A stretch of DNA of 64,000 nt from Sebastes aleutianus (taxonomy: Eukaryota > Chordata > Actinopteri > Perciformes > Sebastidae), in contig CAKAKS010000001.1 of the NCBI GenBank assembly GCA_916700875.1, positions 17,202,461 through 17,266,460 on the forward strand. The letters are read 5' to 3'. Numbering within the stretch: position 1 is the stretch's first letter; each line of letters begins with the position of its first letter. Position numbers and translations under genes: made by a program. This document shows, in pieces, positions 24,963 through 37,626 of the stretch. The notes beneath the pieces are model-generated. The model did no database searches. It saw only the letters and a list, made by a program, of their open reading frames with translations, and had not been told where the DNA came from.

Positions 24963-26943
24963 ATTTTTTAAAATGTAATGGTTTGACTGCAATATAATAA
25001 CTACTGTATTATTCTATACTCCATAGAGTTCCCACAATGCACTATACAAAAGAGTGAACTACTGTAAGAGCAGGAAACATTTAAGCCATGTTTATTAGCA
25101 CCAGAATAAGTTTAACTTTAAAAGTGGAGTGATATTACGACTTCCCTGTGGGCCTGTTCCCCTGCTGTGAAACACCAGCCATGTCACTGTCATGTCAGTA
25201 TGCTGCAGGTCACACTGCGTGGATGGATAGGGGCTTAAAGGGCATGAACACATCACTGACAAAAGTTGTGATCTGTAAGCCAACCCGAAGTCAAACAAGA
25301 CAGTGCAGTATAACATTACAGAAAGCCAGTAGGCAGTAGTGTGACATTGAAAAACTGCTCCGGAAAGTGCAGGAAGTGTACTGAGCACGGCGGACACAAA
25401 CACAGAAGCCAATTTGTGCCCGGGTACGTGTGAGGATATATGTTGTGTTCCACCAAATTCAGACTACAATCTAATTAATGCAAAGTGATATTGGCAGACA
25501 ATTGCCATTTAATCGCACAGAGGACCGACGGGGGAAGAGGGTGCATCTTCACTTAAAATAGTTGATGACTTTATTGCCACAAGGCAGAAACAATTGCTTG
25601 ACAGCCAGATTGTGACTTTTAATTTAAAAGAACTGCCAGTAAATAGAGAAGGCTGCGTGATACAACAGTGAAATTATGGACCTTACCGGAGCTGGAGGGT
25701 ATGAAGACAGCGACAAAAAAGAACAGACAAAAGAGGAGTAATAAAAACCTTTTCTCTTCATTTCCGTGGGTTGAGAAATTAAACAAGGAGGACAATAAGG
25801 AAGCTGGTTTCAACAGAAAGTCTCCAAAGATTTCTTAAAAATGCCCTCGAGCAATGCATGAGATTGACTAGTAATATGAATGTGCCTTTATATTTTTAGC
25901 TGCTTTTCATTGTCTGGAGTTATAAAAAGAATGATATTATATTAAAATGCTGAGCCTGGCAGGTATCAGTGGTAAACTTTTTGATAATTTGTGCGTAGGT
26001 GATAATATGTATCCTGAAATTGCTTAATTTGTACCCCTTGAATTACTGATTTGTGTGAATCACTTAACAGAAATAATCTGTTGTAACGGTAAAACAGCAT
26101 TTTGTTTAATAACCAAAACCTGAGGTATATGGCCTTCAAAGGGTAAACATGTGCTGAAACAACAACCTTTAACTGATGTGCATTTGAAAAGAAAAGTATG
26201 AGAGAAAAATAAAAACCAATACATAAATAAAAGCAGTGATAGAAACATGAGTAAACAGAATCCTCTAACAACGTGTTTCTGCCTCCTCTTCTGCCTTCTA
26301 AGTGTCTTGTACAACTTCTAAACATAAATCATGTGCATGCTCAGATGTTTCTACACTCGGAGGGACTTTCAGTTACTTTTTGCCTCTTCCCTTGTGTTAT
26401 AATTTTATGCACACCGAAATACAAATTGAAATGCCTTTAAGGCAGAGTCTGCACTGTGTGCTGGGAACACGTGGAGGGCTCCTCACTATCTTTAACAAGT
26501 TACAACAAAAATTAGCTGGCAAGGCAGATGCTCTCAAAAGGTTTTTATTTACCTAAAAAACACCCACCGCATATCTAAGCATTAAAAAAACTATTTTTGC
26601 AGGTGAATGTTTTCTTCATCTAGTCTGATCTAGCATATTGTTTATAAAAATATTTAAAAAAAAGCTATCTCCACATCTTGGCCGACAGATTAAGGCATCC
26701 TGGTAAGCAGTCGTGCTTTCCTTTCTGAAAAAGCTGTATTTGATATCATCCAGTGTTTACAACATGAATCACTTGCCATGCACTGGCTGCCATCATGGCT
26801 TGTGTCAGGAAAAATCCTCCAATTTATAAATTAGTTTTAACAATTAGTGTTGTTGATGAGTTATGGGTGAAGCTTACAAGGTAGATATGACAGTTGCAAT
26901 TTAACTGGAAGTTACAAATCATTACTGAGGTACCCAACCAAAA
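24963..26943. other. Non-coding interval
   Basis: No repeat match and no supported coding sequence. Confidence 0.55.
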
Positions 26944-27268
26944 TAGGGTTGCAACTAACACTTATTTTTATTATCTACTAATTTTCAGATTATATTTTAC
27001 ATTTATCGATTAGTGATTTGGTCTATGAAACGCCAGAAAACAGTGATGAATTACATATTGCAGTTTCCCAGAGTCCAAGGTGATGTCTTCAAATGTCTTG
27101 TTTTGTCTGATAAAAGTCCCAATCCAAAAGATATTTGAATTATATAATACAGAGAAGAGCAGCAAATCCTCACATTGTTAAGAATCATTAAATGTTTTGC
27201 ATTTTTGCATAGAACATGACTGATCGGTTAATCGATGATCAAAATATTTGCTGACTAGCTGCGGCTTA
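26944..27268 (+). mobile_element. hAT-like MITE with TAGGGTTGCAACTAAC terminus
   Basis: The left end TAGGGTTGCAACTAACAC and the decayed right end (reverse complement TAAGCCGCAGCTAG) frame a body containing TTTCCCAGAGTCCAAGGTGA, TCTTCAAATGTCTTGTTTTG and CGGTTAATCGATGATCAAAA. I recognise this as a widespread fish non-autonomous element. The flanking 8-mers do not match clearly, so a target duplication is not shown. Confidence 0.78.
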
Positions 27269-27849
27269 CAAGAATTGTTCAACAGAATCCAGATTGCTAG
27301 AGGTATTTATTTTAACATTAGCCAGTTCACACATTGAAATCTAAATTGTCAGTCAGTACAAATGCTGACAGACACATTCTGCAATGAACAATACCAATAT
27401 TTGTCCCAAAACAAAAAAAGAAAAAAAATAGTTTTTTTTTAATTGCACTGGCTCGGCTGTAATCAAACCAAGTGCGTTCAAATTAAACACATCTTCATAA
27501 GTTAAAAAGAGCACATTTTATCGCTGCAAATATGCTTCCATCAACTGTTTTGAACGTTCACGACTCTCTTTGTAGGCCTGTGATGGTTTCTGCCTACACA
27601 CACCTGGTTATTGCCTAAAAGTTGTATCCAGAATGCTTAATGACCTCGTTTAGCTGAGGGGAGGTGAAGGTGCTCTTAGCCCGCCACATTTTCCTAATTG
27701 TTTTTTAATTACACCTCAGACTGTATCATCTGCAGTAATTTGAGACAGCAGGTCAGTTTCCTGATAGAGTGATAAAACATTAATGAAACACGAGGTGTAG
27801 TTGTTTTAAGACTTCTATTCAATCCATTATAAGTTTATATTGAGGATTT

Positions 27850-28272
27850 AAAGGTGTTATATTCAGCATCCAGAGCATCAATATAGCAGCAAACAACTAT
27901 TTTCAATGTAAAGATATGGAGGAGTAATGTCTACATAAGTCACTCTCCCTTTATGTGTGTTGTAATCTGACCTTCTTCGCGCTTTGTTGACATCGCCGGG
28001 CCGGCCCCGCGTGCTTTTACTGCACAAATATGCAGTAAAAGCACACATGCACTAAAAGCATGCATGCATGTCCGTGCATGTAAGGATACCCCACTGGCAA
28101 GCTCACGGCCACCGCTCTACACTGCTCTCATATAGCGGTTACAGCTGATAACGCCGCCCCAACCGACTGCGTCATCATGGAAGTGTAGCACCCACCAACG
28201 GTTCCCCATGGGTTTAACACTGTTAGCGCTGTCAGCACCGTTAGCACCATTAGCTACGAGCTGCCGGCACCG
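27850..28272. repeat. GC-rich repeat block joined to R1 copy 2
   Basis: Begins near TTTAAAGGTGTTATATTCAG, a TTAA-type element end, and contains ATATGGAGGAGTAATGTCTA. It then enters GC-rich sequence with a hairpin at 28011-28044 and CTGTTAGCGCTGTCAGCACCG-like tandem text (28221-28250). It leads directly into R1 copy 2. Whether it is one element or two abutting ones is unresolved. Confidence 0.55.
28011..28044. repeat. Perfect 14-bp stem-loop
   Basis: GTGCTTTTACTGCA (28011-28024), a 6-base loop, then its exact reverse complement TGCAGTAAAAGCAC (28031-28044). It sits in the GC-rich repeat block. There is no T-run after it, and nothing else suggests an RNA gene. Confidence 0.9.
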
Positions 28273-28795
28273 CGCCCCCAGGTAGAGCGCAGGACTCTGA
28301 CGCTAATTTTCGTAGTGGCCAAACGGTGGTACTACAACTTTCGTGTCCATCACGTGATACCATAGGCCCCAAAAATACTTTTTCCCATAGACTTACATTG
28401 GGAAAGAGACGTCTGTAACTCAGCGGATCATTTTTTGTTGTTGAGGTAAATCAACTTCCCAGTATGAACACTTGAATAGCCTTAATATTAATCATTAGGT
28501 CCTAAAAGTTGTAAAATGCACTAATAGCTGAATCCAGAGTTATTTTCCTTCCTCTGTTCATGTGAATGAGCCCCAGACCGAGGCTGGACCGAGGGCTGGG
28601 AGGTAGATTTAAAGGAAACGCTATTGCACCTGCTCTATGGGCCCAATGGATGCGGGAGTTTGCTGGTAGATCCGAGTACTTTACCACTTGGAAGTCAAGT
28701 CATTTTGGCTTTATGCAATACTGAGCAACTTTCATAGGAATGAACGGGAGCCCCCCTCCAACGCTGTAACCAGTTCTCTTTATATATCCATGATC
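28273..28795 (-). mobile_element. Interspersed repeat R1, copy 2, inverted
   Basis: Reverse complement of 1-512 over nearly its whole length, with point differences and small indels (for example CATAGACTTACATTGGGAAA against TTCCCAATGTAAGTCTATG). The far end shows ATATATCCATGATCGG, which is missing from copy 1 because the window begins inside that copy. Confidence 0.85.
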
Positions 28796-29017
28796 GGCTT
28801 GCTGTCGCCATGTTGAGAGCTGCTGAGAGGCAACGGATATGCCTCTAATCCCGTGTTTAGTTAATTATATTGATTCACAACATTTTACTCAATTAGTGAT
28901 TACAGAATTCCAGTAAATTATGACAATTTTCTCTCATACATATTAGAGCCCAATAAAGTTTACCTTGATTCTGATATAATTATCACTGAGCACACATAGT
29001 TTCAATCACTGAGACGG
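28796..29017. other. Short non-coding interval
   Basis: AT-rich, with no feature recognised. Confidence 0.55.
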
Positions 29018-29815
29018 TTATTGCAGCTCTATTTCAAAAAAAGGCTTCACCCTCCACCAGGCTGCCTGTAGAGCCTGTCTGTCCGGACTGCAGGGTGTTT
29101 CTGTAAATTCATCAGCCGCAGCAGTGCAAAGATATTTGAGGCTGAAGATCTTATGGCATAACGATGATGACACAGAGTTCCCTGCCTCTCCGCAAGCCGT
29201 TCTTGCTGCTAACATCCAGCTGTTTGTCCAGAAGATGATGACCTTGAAGTGGGCAGCAAGGCACCCCTTCCTCTCTTGTACCCACTGAAGATTTCAGAGA
29301 GTCCCCCCCCCCCACTGTCCATGCAAAAAGACTTCCCAGTTAATATCGCCGCAACAGCAGAAGCCATGCCGGCACACTGATCTCTGCACCAAACTTGGCC
29401 CTGTGTTTCTAAGTGTATGTGACTTCTGACAGACTTCGGAAGTGTTTGGTGTTTCATGCTCCTTTCATCGGCAAGTTTTGGCAGTTGGTCAAGTAAGTCT
29501 GGTAGGAGACCTTGCAGCCTTGTGACTTCAATAGTCTGGCAAGCAAATCAGAAACTTCCAGTTTGTTTTCGATTATGTGGGTGAAGACGTGGCGGTGTGT
29601 GCTGACCCTAGTACAGCTAGCTGGTCAGGTAGTAGGTGTTCTGCTTCCCCCGTAGTGGAGAAGAGATGATAAAATATCTGAATAAATTCCACTTCCTCAC
29701 AGCTCTTGGCAGCAGCAACATGACCCTGCTCAATGTATCTATGTCAGCACTGCTTGCAGGTGATGCAGGTAATGCCTTCCGCTGAGCAGAAGATTCACTC
29801 ATTTCTTATAGCATG
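29018..29815 (-). other. Unassigned stretch with several minus-strand open frames
   Basis: Three consecutive minus-strand open frames (29617-29802, 29209-29457 and 29018-29215) lie in sequence that looks somewhat richer in G+C than its flanks. I do not recognise any of the translations, and reading between them needs frame changes. A C-run at 29303-29313 lies within the middle frame. It could be a decayed processed copy or transposase, or simply non-coding sequence with few stops. No function is proposed. Confidence 0.2.
29303..29313 (+). repeat. Poly-C run
   Basis: An uninterrupted run of C residues. Confidence 0.95.
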
Positions 29816-32380
29816 TGTGGTCAGCTGAACCTGCTTAGTCCGCTGCAAGAGGAGAGATTGTGTGTTTTAAAGAGACAATGTTGACTTTAAAGAGTGCTAC
29901 AGGAATAAGTCCTAAAACCTGGAAATGTGGTCCTTCGTCTGGAAGTCAATGGTTTTTTTTTAATGCGTTTTTAGTTAGATGCCTGAAATAAGGTTAACAC
30001 AAGCTTAAGAAATTGTAACGCTTTGTTCTATGATATAAAATATGTGAGTAAATATCCCACTAGAGAATTTTGAAGCTTTTGTGTTTCTTAAAAAAGGTGG
30101 TGGCTTTATGAGACTACTAAATGTCATTACGCCGGCTCGTCCGCCTTTACCCCCCTAAAAGTGGTGTTCATTTGTGAAGACTATCTTGCTGAACAAAACA
30201 TGTTAAGTATCAGAAATGTGTGTTTTCCACAGAGCTTATATTCTGCAATAATCAAAACCCAATGGAAATATACCATTGGCTTTTTGTCGAGGGAACCAGG
30301 GCGATGCTAACTTCCTGGTTGGCCTACAAAAATGAGTCATCCCTGGTGCGCTCTATAGTCAACATAATTGATGGCCTCTGCTGGACATCTTTAGAATGTA
30401 CCACTCCAAGATGTTACGCTGCAAATAGAACTCATGAGCTGGTGGTTACGACATGGGAAGTCATGTACACAATATGCTTGGCATTCAAGTGGTTAAGTCG
30501 TGAGAACACCGCCGCGAGGCAACGGCAATATTAACGTTACTGTTGGCGTCTAGAAGCCCCAGAGGCTATAATGCAGTAAATGCAAAGGCATAATGACCGA
30601 GGAAAAAGATGAGGCCGTTGGGAATATCAACATTTTAAAAAAAATGTACTTCCATTTGCCTCCGCCATATCTGACAACATCAACCAACACGTCAGAACTC
30701 GTGAACTCTGAGCTTTCAAAAACGTTCTACTTACAAATTTGTGAATACCACAAGAGCGGGGCGTTCATGTGGACTCTTCTTGTAAACACGGTAAACACGA
30801 TCCCATTTGAAGGCACCATTAGTATTTCTATGGTTCCCCTTGGTGTGGTGTACCCAGTACCCTAGTGAGCACTTGATACAGTCTGTGTTTTTCAGGTTCT
30901 ACCAAAGATGTAGTCCCAACTGCACCTTGTCCCGTTTTAGACGTGGTTCTTGTTTGACGTTACCTTGTTGTCCCTATAGATGAAATGTGATTCTGTGGAT
31001 ACTGGTTTGGGGATAAAATGGCTATTTATACAAGCAGTATCTGTGCATTAGTGGGTCAAACAAGTACATGCACGTATTAGTGTGCTGCTACAGGAGTCAG
31101 TGAGCTGGCTTATAGAGCCTGAGGGCTCTATCCTAGTTACAATGAGGGTGGACAGTTTTTAAAACCGCACTAAATGGTAAAGAAATCAGATGTTTGAAAG
31201 CCCACAGAAAGCATGTACTCTTTTCTCCTAGCTTTCCCTCCCCCGCTGCGCTTTCATTATGTGTCAATCTCGACTAACTCCACTGAAGTGGAAGCAGTCA
31301 ATATCTCCCCGTTCTGTACCATGTGAAGGGTGAACTCTAATCGTGGACTGCATTGGGTGCATTGGCTCATCTTCCACATAAAATGTGTCGAAGCAGAAAG
31401 AACGAGAACCCAGATTGCTTTTAAAATACTTGAGAATCCCGTTGCTTTATCTTTACTGTGATGTCAGTTCTATTTGTGGTTCTGCCAGGTAATTGTTTAG
31501 TCAAACATTATGCAACAACATTTAAGATTGTTTCATCCCAACAACATATACTGTAAAACCCACAGGTCTCCACAAGAAGCTTTACAGCTTGCAGTCAGTT
31601 AGTTTTTATGTAGACACACAAGCTGAGCACAGTTTTACCAGGCTACCAGCAGCTGTTGAGAGCTCCATTAGTATGTTATTTTCATAATATGGAACTTCAT
31701 TTATGATTCAGCTTTTATTTAAATGCCTTTGATATCATTAAATCACTTAATACTCAGTATGGGGAAACAAAGATGTCAGCAATTGCCTACCCCGGTAAGA
31801 CAGCATACTGTAGCACAGCTACGACGGCAAACCCATTAGACTACATTGTTGAATGTAATAAGCAAATGATGGTTGCTGCTGGTGGTAATAGTGCCTTAAG
31901 GTTATAGCTGTCAGTGATCATCTCCAGCAATGAGCATTACAGGCTAAGCCCTCCCCGCACCCGTCCTCCAGGACCCATAAAGGCCACCCTGCGCTTTTGT
32001 TCAGGCAATCAAGATATGCATGGACATTAGTTTCGAAAGCCAAATGGTGCAATTCAACCCTGACCTGCCTTCAGCTTAAAATGAATTGAGACTGAATTAT
32101 TCTCCCCCAGTTACTTTCCTATGCAGCACCGTCATAAAGAGCAGTCGCTCTAATTTCCTTTGACAAATCGTTAAAGAGCCCCGGCACTAATGTGTCAATT
32201 CATCTCCACTCGGGCTACTTTAGCAGAGTACAGTGTCCACACATGCACACATACGCACACATACTATTTAAACAATATGAACTGCAGCACAATTTAATGT
32301 TTTGTTTACACAATGTATAATAATAAAACTATTTCTGTACATATTAAAATTTTGCTTTTGAAAAAACAGAAGAGCTTTAT
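29816..32380. other. Non-coding interval
   Basis: The text at 30220-30865 gives two plus-strand open frames (104 and 90 codons) of unfamiliar sequence, and its style (ACCACTCCAAGATGTTACGC and similar) feels like a fish repeat I cannot name. The rest is unremarkable. Confidence 0.45.
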
Positions 32381-32384
32381 TTAA

Positions 32385-33200
32385 ACCTGCAGTAGGCAGA
32401 ATTTTTTTGTCATCATTTGACAAAAAATTCCATAATAATCTTCCATAATACATCAGCATATTGTAATTTAAGTGTTCTGAGAGATAACAAGACTTATGCA
32501 CCTCCTCATGGCTCTGTTTTCAGGCTTTAAAAAAATCTAGCTCGTGACGGGAGACTTTGGCCAATCACAGGTCATTTCAGAGAGAGAGCGTTCCTATTGG
32601 CTGTTCATTCAACAGAGGCAGCTGTCAATCAATCGCGAACTCTGATCAAACGATGAAACTAGGGAGCGCTGATCAAATATGAATCAATATTATGTTACTG
32701 TAATGCCTATTTTTTGCATAAAATGTTTTCAGAAACATCTTGTCGTGTACTGTTTAGCCGTAAAATGAGAAAGTGTGCTCCGGCTGGTGGGCGGTGCTTG
32801 GTATTTCCTCAACTGATCTCAACATGGCTGCCGGGTCACAAACTTTCTCATTTTACAGCTAAACTCCACACTACAAGATGTTTTTGAAAACATTTGAGGT
32901 GAGAAATAGACATTACAGTAACAGAATATTGTTTCATATTTGATCAGCGCTGCCTAGTTTGACCGTTTGATCAGAGTTCGCGAGTGATTGACAGCTGCTC
33001 AGAGACGTTAGGCTCCAGCTCGGCTCTGATTGGTTGTTTTCCTCCGGTCTGTGAAATCTTGCAGATGCCATAAGGAGCACTGGAAGACACATCATTATTT
33101 TCAGATTACCTGTCTCATGCACTACTGTCAGGATATATAGACCGTTTTATAAAAATAACTTTTTTTAATCATATTTGCTCCATTTCTACCCATTGCAGCT
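32385..33200 (+). mobile_element. TTAA-target foldback element, family A copy 2 (complete)
   Basis: Exact TTAA on both sides (32381-32384 and 33201-33204). The termini ACCTGCAGTAGGCAGAA and (reverse complement) AGCTGCAATGGGTAGAA form the terminal inverted repeat. Almost the whole element folds on itself: inner arms 32619-32773 and 32842-32999 are long imperfect inverted repeats sharing CGCGAACTCTGATCAAACG and GATCAAATATGAA, and flanking CCAAT/ATTGG-type segments also pair. The 816-bp element encodes no protein. The TTAA target suggests a piggyBac- or Kolobok-type transposase acting in trans; this is inference. Confidence 0.92.
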
Positions 33201-33234
33201 TTAAGCCCTAAATCATCCATGTAGTCTCTCTGCC

Positions 33235-33308
33235 GTGTTATATTAAAGTGTCTTTGATTACTATGATAAGCGCTCTATAAATAAAATGTATTACTATTAT
33301 TATTATTT
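33235..33308 (+). mobile_element. L2-type LINE/SINE 3' tail
   Basis: Reads GATAAGCGCTCTATAAATAA, then AATGTATTACTATT and an (ATT)n run. This is the classic L2-clade 3' end with a short tandem tail. Only the tail survives; it abuts the TTAA element, so the insertion was truncated or later cut. Confidence 0.7.
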
Positions 33309-36300
33309 GCAAAAGGCTAACCAAAACTAATGTGCCGCCCTAGTCCCAGTATAACCTCAGCGAGAGTTCAGTCAGGAACTCTTTTGCATGCTTAGGCCTG
33401 CAGTTTATTTCTCATGCATCCTGCCATTCACTTCTCTCATGCATACTCACTTCATAATGTGATGTTGTTGTCATTGTTTGGGTCTGTAAATGGTGATATC
33501 AGCTGTTTTCATCAGCTAGTCACATCTATCCAATAGCACGGCGACACCTACATTGTTAGCCTATCGTCTCGCCGCTTTCTCTTTTTGCCAAAGACTTTCT
33601 GTCAAGACTTTATCATCACATATCATCTGCTATAATAAATAATTATCTTTACTTCATACACTTGTCTCTCGTGATTGAAAGAACATTTATGTAAAAGAAA
33701 TCATGTTGAAATAAACAGTTCTCAGTTTTATGCCGTGTGACACTCCAACTGAGTGTTTTGTTCAGTATATGTGATCAAAATTATTTTTGATTAAATGTGA
33801 AGAGTTCTTACCCTTTCATGTTTTCCTCTGTTGTAATGCTGGCTTAAATTATAAAGAGCAGCACCTGTGAATTTGTATTGATCAAATGGAGAGACAGAGG
33901 GGGCTACAGCTACTTGAAAGCTGTCAAAGAAGCCTTAATTCTCCCGGACGGTGCACTAAAATGACAGACCTTCTATAGCAGTGAAATAAGGGCTGACGCC
34001 GTCCTTTTGATGCCTTCCCCTAGTTAATTGTGCGCTTGACAAAACAGGTGCACCTCTGAAACATTTCAAGGAAAAACATCCCATTGATGACCTTTAAATG
34101 AATTTTCAAATAAGGGGCTGTTACTTTCCTCTAAATGGGTGTGCACAAACAGGGTGGTAATCATTAAAATCCTCTACCGCTGGAACCTGCGGGACTCCTG
34201 AATGCTGTGATTTATTTGCTGAAAAAGCAAAGCAAAACTTACAAAATCACTATTTCAGTTGGGTATTAATTGCCTACAGTTAGCTTGCACAATTCAAAAT
34301 ATCTATCTGTGATTATCTGAGAACACTTCTGACAAAACTAAGAGGGAAAGAGACAACGTATGATTCTCTATATAGGACCTACAGTATATTATTCATTACA
34401 TGATACATGGGCACAAATACTATTGTCCTTACAGACCATTGTGGAAGACTTCATTCACTCTGTTTTCAGTTTAAAATACATAAAACATTGAATTTTGAGT
34501 CATGAATGATTAATCAGGTCCACTTCAATTGAAGTCAAAAACTGCTGCTTGGAATCATTGTTATTACTTACTAAGAAAATAGAGGCACTACTTTTTTTTA
34601 AATGACATTTACAGGCTAATTCATGTGTAGGTCACTTCAGCTTGTTGCTGATGTTTCTACGCCCTTATGATGTTAGTTCTATCTATGGCTGAATTAAGAC
34701 TTTGGGCCCTATCTCACAGCGATGCACAACTGTCATTGCTAGTTTCAGACTGACGCAGTTGTTATATTCACACACAGCATCCCTGTAGGAAATGTACTTG
34801 CACCCACAGCTCATGTCCTAAAATGAGCTGTGGTCAGACCCATAACTATCTTAAGGCAGCAGAAAGTGATTGCACCATTGACCAACAAAAACCTGGACTA
34901 AAGTCAATGCCGTGGTATTTCCCTGTTATTTAAAGGGCACATTATTCAGATAGTAAGATGGGCTTACAATGGTGGATTCACAATGGAAATTATGAGCGTG
35001 AAACACTGAATTTCCTGCATTCTGGTGAATTTGTATGCATCAATTTATGTTTTTATTCATGCTAAAGAAAACGTGAAATCCTCCGTCGCACACTTAGAGG
35101 CTTCCCCCTACATTTTTTTTTTCTCTCTTTGTGTGCGAGTGTAGATGTAGGCTACTTTTGAGACTGAAGTCTCATTATGCACCACCTCTCCAGCAGTGCT
35201 TGGCTACAAGCCTGTGCGAAATGCAGCCTCCGGATTCAGCACCCTCCATCAATGGACAGCAACAAATAGTAAAAAAGAGTGTCTTCCTATTCAGTAAACA
35301 GAGAACGAAACTCATCTGTATAAGACAATTCTAGGGCTGTACTGAATAGTTGGAAGCTTCGAAGATTCATTCATAACGTTGACATTTGAATTCAAAACCA
35401 ACATGTTGTGTGATGCAAACATTTCCAGTAACTCCAGAGGGTTGTAAAGTCCATAAAGTCGCAATAAAAAAATATAGATGTAGTCATTTTTCACAATTCA
35501 CAACAGGTTTTTATCAAACAAAATATTCTGCTACAATCAATTTGTTTAATTTGTTGGTGTTGGCAAAACTGTAAGGAATGGACAAACAGTGTGATTAAAG
35601 TAAACTGCACACAGCATGCTCTGCTTACTTTCAGTGGTAATATTGTTACTTACAAAGGCAAGGGGCATGTCCTTACAGCTAACTGTAAAATTGTGTGGGG
35701 GTACAAATTATGTTAGAAAGATGCCTGCTTCCATGTCATCGCCTTCAGACTCCATACCAGCCTCTTCACTTAACACAGAGATTGATCCACACATTATGAT
35801 CTATTTTGTCAGTCACATTAAACAAGATGAGACAAACTAATGTGTGGGTGTTAATACATTGCTTGCATGCTGAAATTCAAAGTATTAATCCTCAACATTC
35901 AAGTTTGAGACGATTTTATTCCTCTTTCGCGGCAGTGTTGTTGGTTGAAATGCCAACTTGAATGTCCATACAATCCAACATTCCTGGTGATGAAAAAGCA
36001 CTGATAAAATGATTTGTTCATTAGTGTTTATCATGTCATGTTGGTTGAGACAAAAAGATCAGAAATACTTTATGAAGATGGTGATTATTAAACCAGTGTT
36101 CAAATTATTAAGATCAGAATATAGTGACATCTCTTTAAGGACAGACACGTCAACATTACCTCGTTGTGAAGTTCCTCTGTTCAATAAAGCAGACACACTC
36201 AGCATGCCTCACGTGTTCTAAACATACAGTAGATTTGTGGCATGCCCCAAATCTTTTATTAATTGTGGGGGTGGGAAGAGTGAGCTTCCTTTTGTGGCTG

Positions 36301-36943
36301 TTCTCAGTCTAATGCTGCTAAGTCTATTAAGATCGAACCATGGCAAAGGCTTTGGGGAGTCTTTTGTTAAGTAGATGTTAGTGCATAAGCGATAACAAGA
36401 TTGAGTTGCTTTCATGGCCCACAACAAAGTTTGGGATAATCCACCGTCAGAGTGGGGGTAATGTGGTGTGGCATCAACAGGAAGGGCTCCAAGCTCATCG
36501 TACTTGTTGGCTCGACTGATTCCAAAAATTCAAATCATACCCCAGTCTTAACTTAAACCCAGGGAATAAATTACAACCAGATGACTCAATTACCTCTAAT
36601 CCCTTCATGAAAATGCTCCTCACTTTCAGGAATTCCAAACATAAACATGTGGAACCGTCCCTAAACAGGTTCAGCACGAGACGACGAGACGCAAACACAA
36701 TATATTGCAATGATATATATTAATGGGAGCATAACCAACTCTTTCTCTGTTCTGTTCAGAATGAGGAATGAGTAAGAATAGGAAGGCTGAAAGAATGTAT
36801 AAAATCAAATACTGGTTATAATAATAATAAAAGTAAATAAAATCCAAAACACGTCATATATAACCAGATAAAATAAGTACCAGCGGTTAAGAAATATAGA
36901 TGTATAGATATAGATATAAGTGAGTTTTAAGAAGACGTTTAAA
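33309..36943. other. Non-coding interval, mostly single-copy
   Basis: A hAT-type left end, TAGGGCTGTACTGAATAGTTGG with GAAGCTTCGAAG, begins at 35333 with no matching right end found nearby. The stretch 33830-34200 looks single-copy, with many homeobox-like ATTA cores, but shows no coding signal. Frames up to 74 codons near 35386-35840 are not recognisable. Confidence 0.5.
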
Positions 36944-37290
36944 GGGGAATTTGCATGATCCTCGTGTACAACAAAGAATAAATTACATTGCAGTAGTCAA
37001 ATCTGGAGGAGATAAAATGACCTTTTCTAGATCTGCAGATGAAAAGAATGACCTCATGTTCATTAACACGTCTCAGCTTAACCAAGTGGGATGTGCACGA
37101 CTTGACCTGAGCATCAAAAGACAACTCTGAGTCAAAAATAACACCTGGGTTAGAGGCCTCGTTTTTAACGTTATTAGTTCAGGCACCCAGACTAGATGAG
37201 AGATTGTTAACACCGCCAGTGCTGGGACCAGGATGGGTAATTATTTCTGATACATCAATGGTACCAGGGTCTAACATACAATTGCATGCA
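36944..37290 (-). mobile_element. L2-type LINE reverse-transcriptase fragment, minus strand
   Basis: The minus-strand translation contains NPGVIFDSELSFDAQVKS followed by a short spacer and FISSRFDYCNVIYSLLY. This is the arrangement found after the palm domain in non-LTR (L2/Rex-like) reverse transcriptases: LGVIFDS.LSF...I, then HAFISSRLDYCN. The YADD catalytic box lies outside the surviving piece. Upstream residues (VNNLSSSLGA, then a stop) continue the similarity weakly. The frame is broken and truncated at both ends, so it cannot be active. Family assignment within the L2-like clades is uncertain. Confidence 0.8.
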
Positions 37291-37626
37291 GTGATGTGCA
37301 GTCAGGGTAGGCAGAGTCAGTGCCTCACCAAAGCTAAAAAGAAATGTTGATTTTATTTAATTATTATTATTATATGCATGTATCTTCATCTCTTTTGAAA
37401 AAATAAATAAAATGGATATAGTCTATCATGGTGCCTTGCACATTGTAACTGGTGCAAGTTCCCGTACACATCATTGTAACTTATATGAAATGGTTCAATG
37501 GACTTCACTGTGTTTGCGGAGAAAACCCCATATGTTAATTTGTATTGCAAAAAGCTTTTATGGGTAAATTACTGCAGTACATATCCAGTTTACTGACATA
37601 TTTCTCCAGTAGTTATAACACTAGAT

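Noticed and set aside
35333..35840. A complete hAT element starting TAGGGCTGTACTG
   Set aside because: No inverted right end found in the following kilobase, and the open frames there show no BED or hATC motif.
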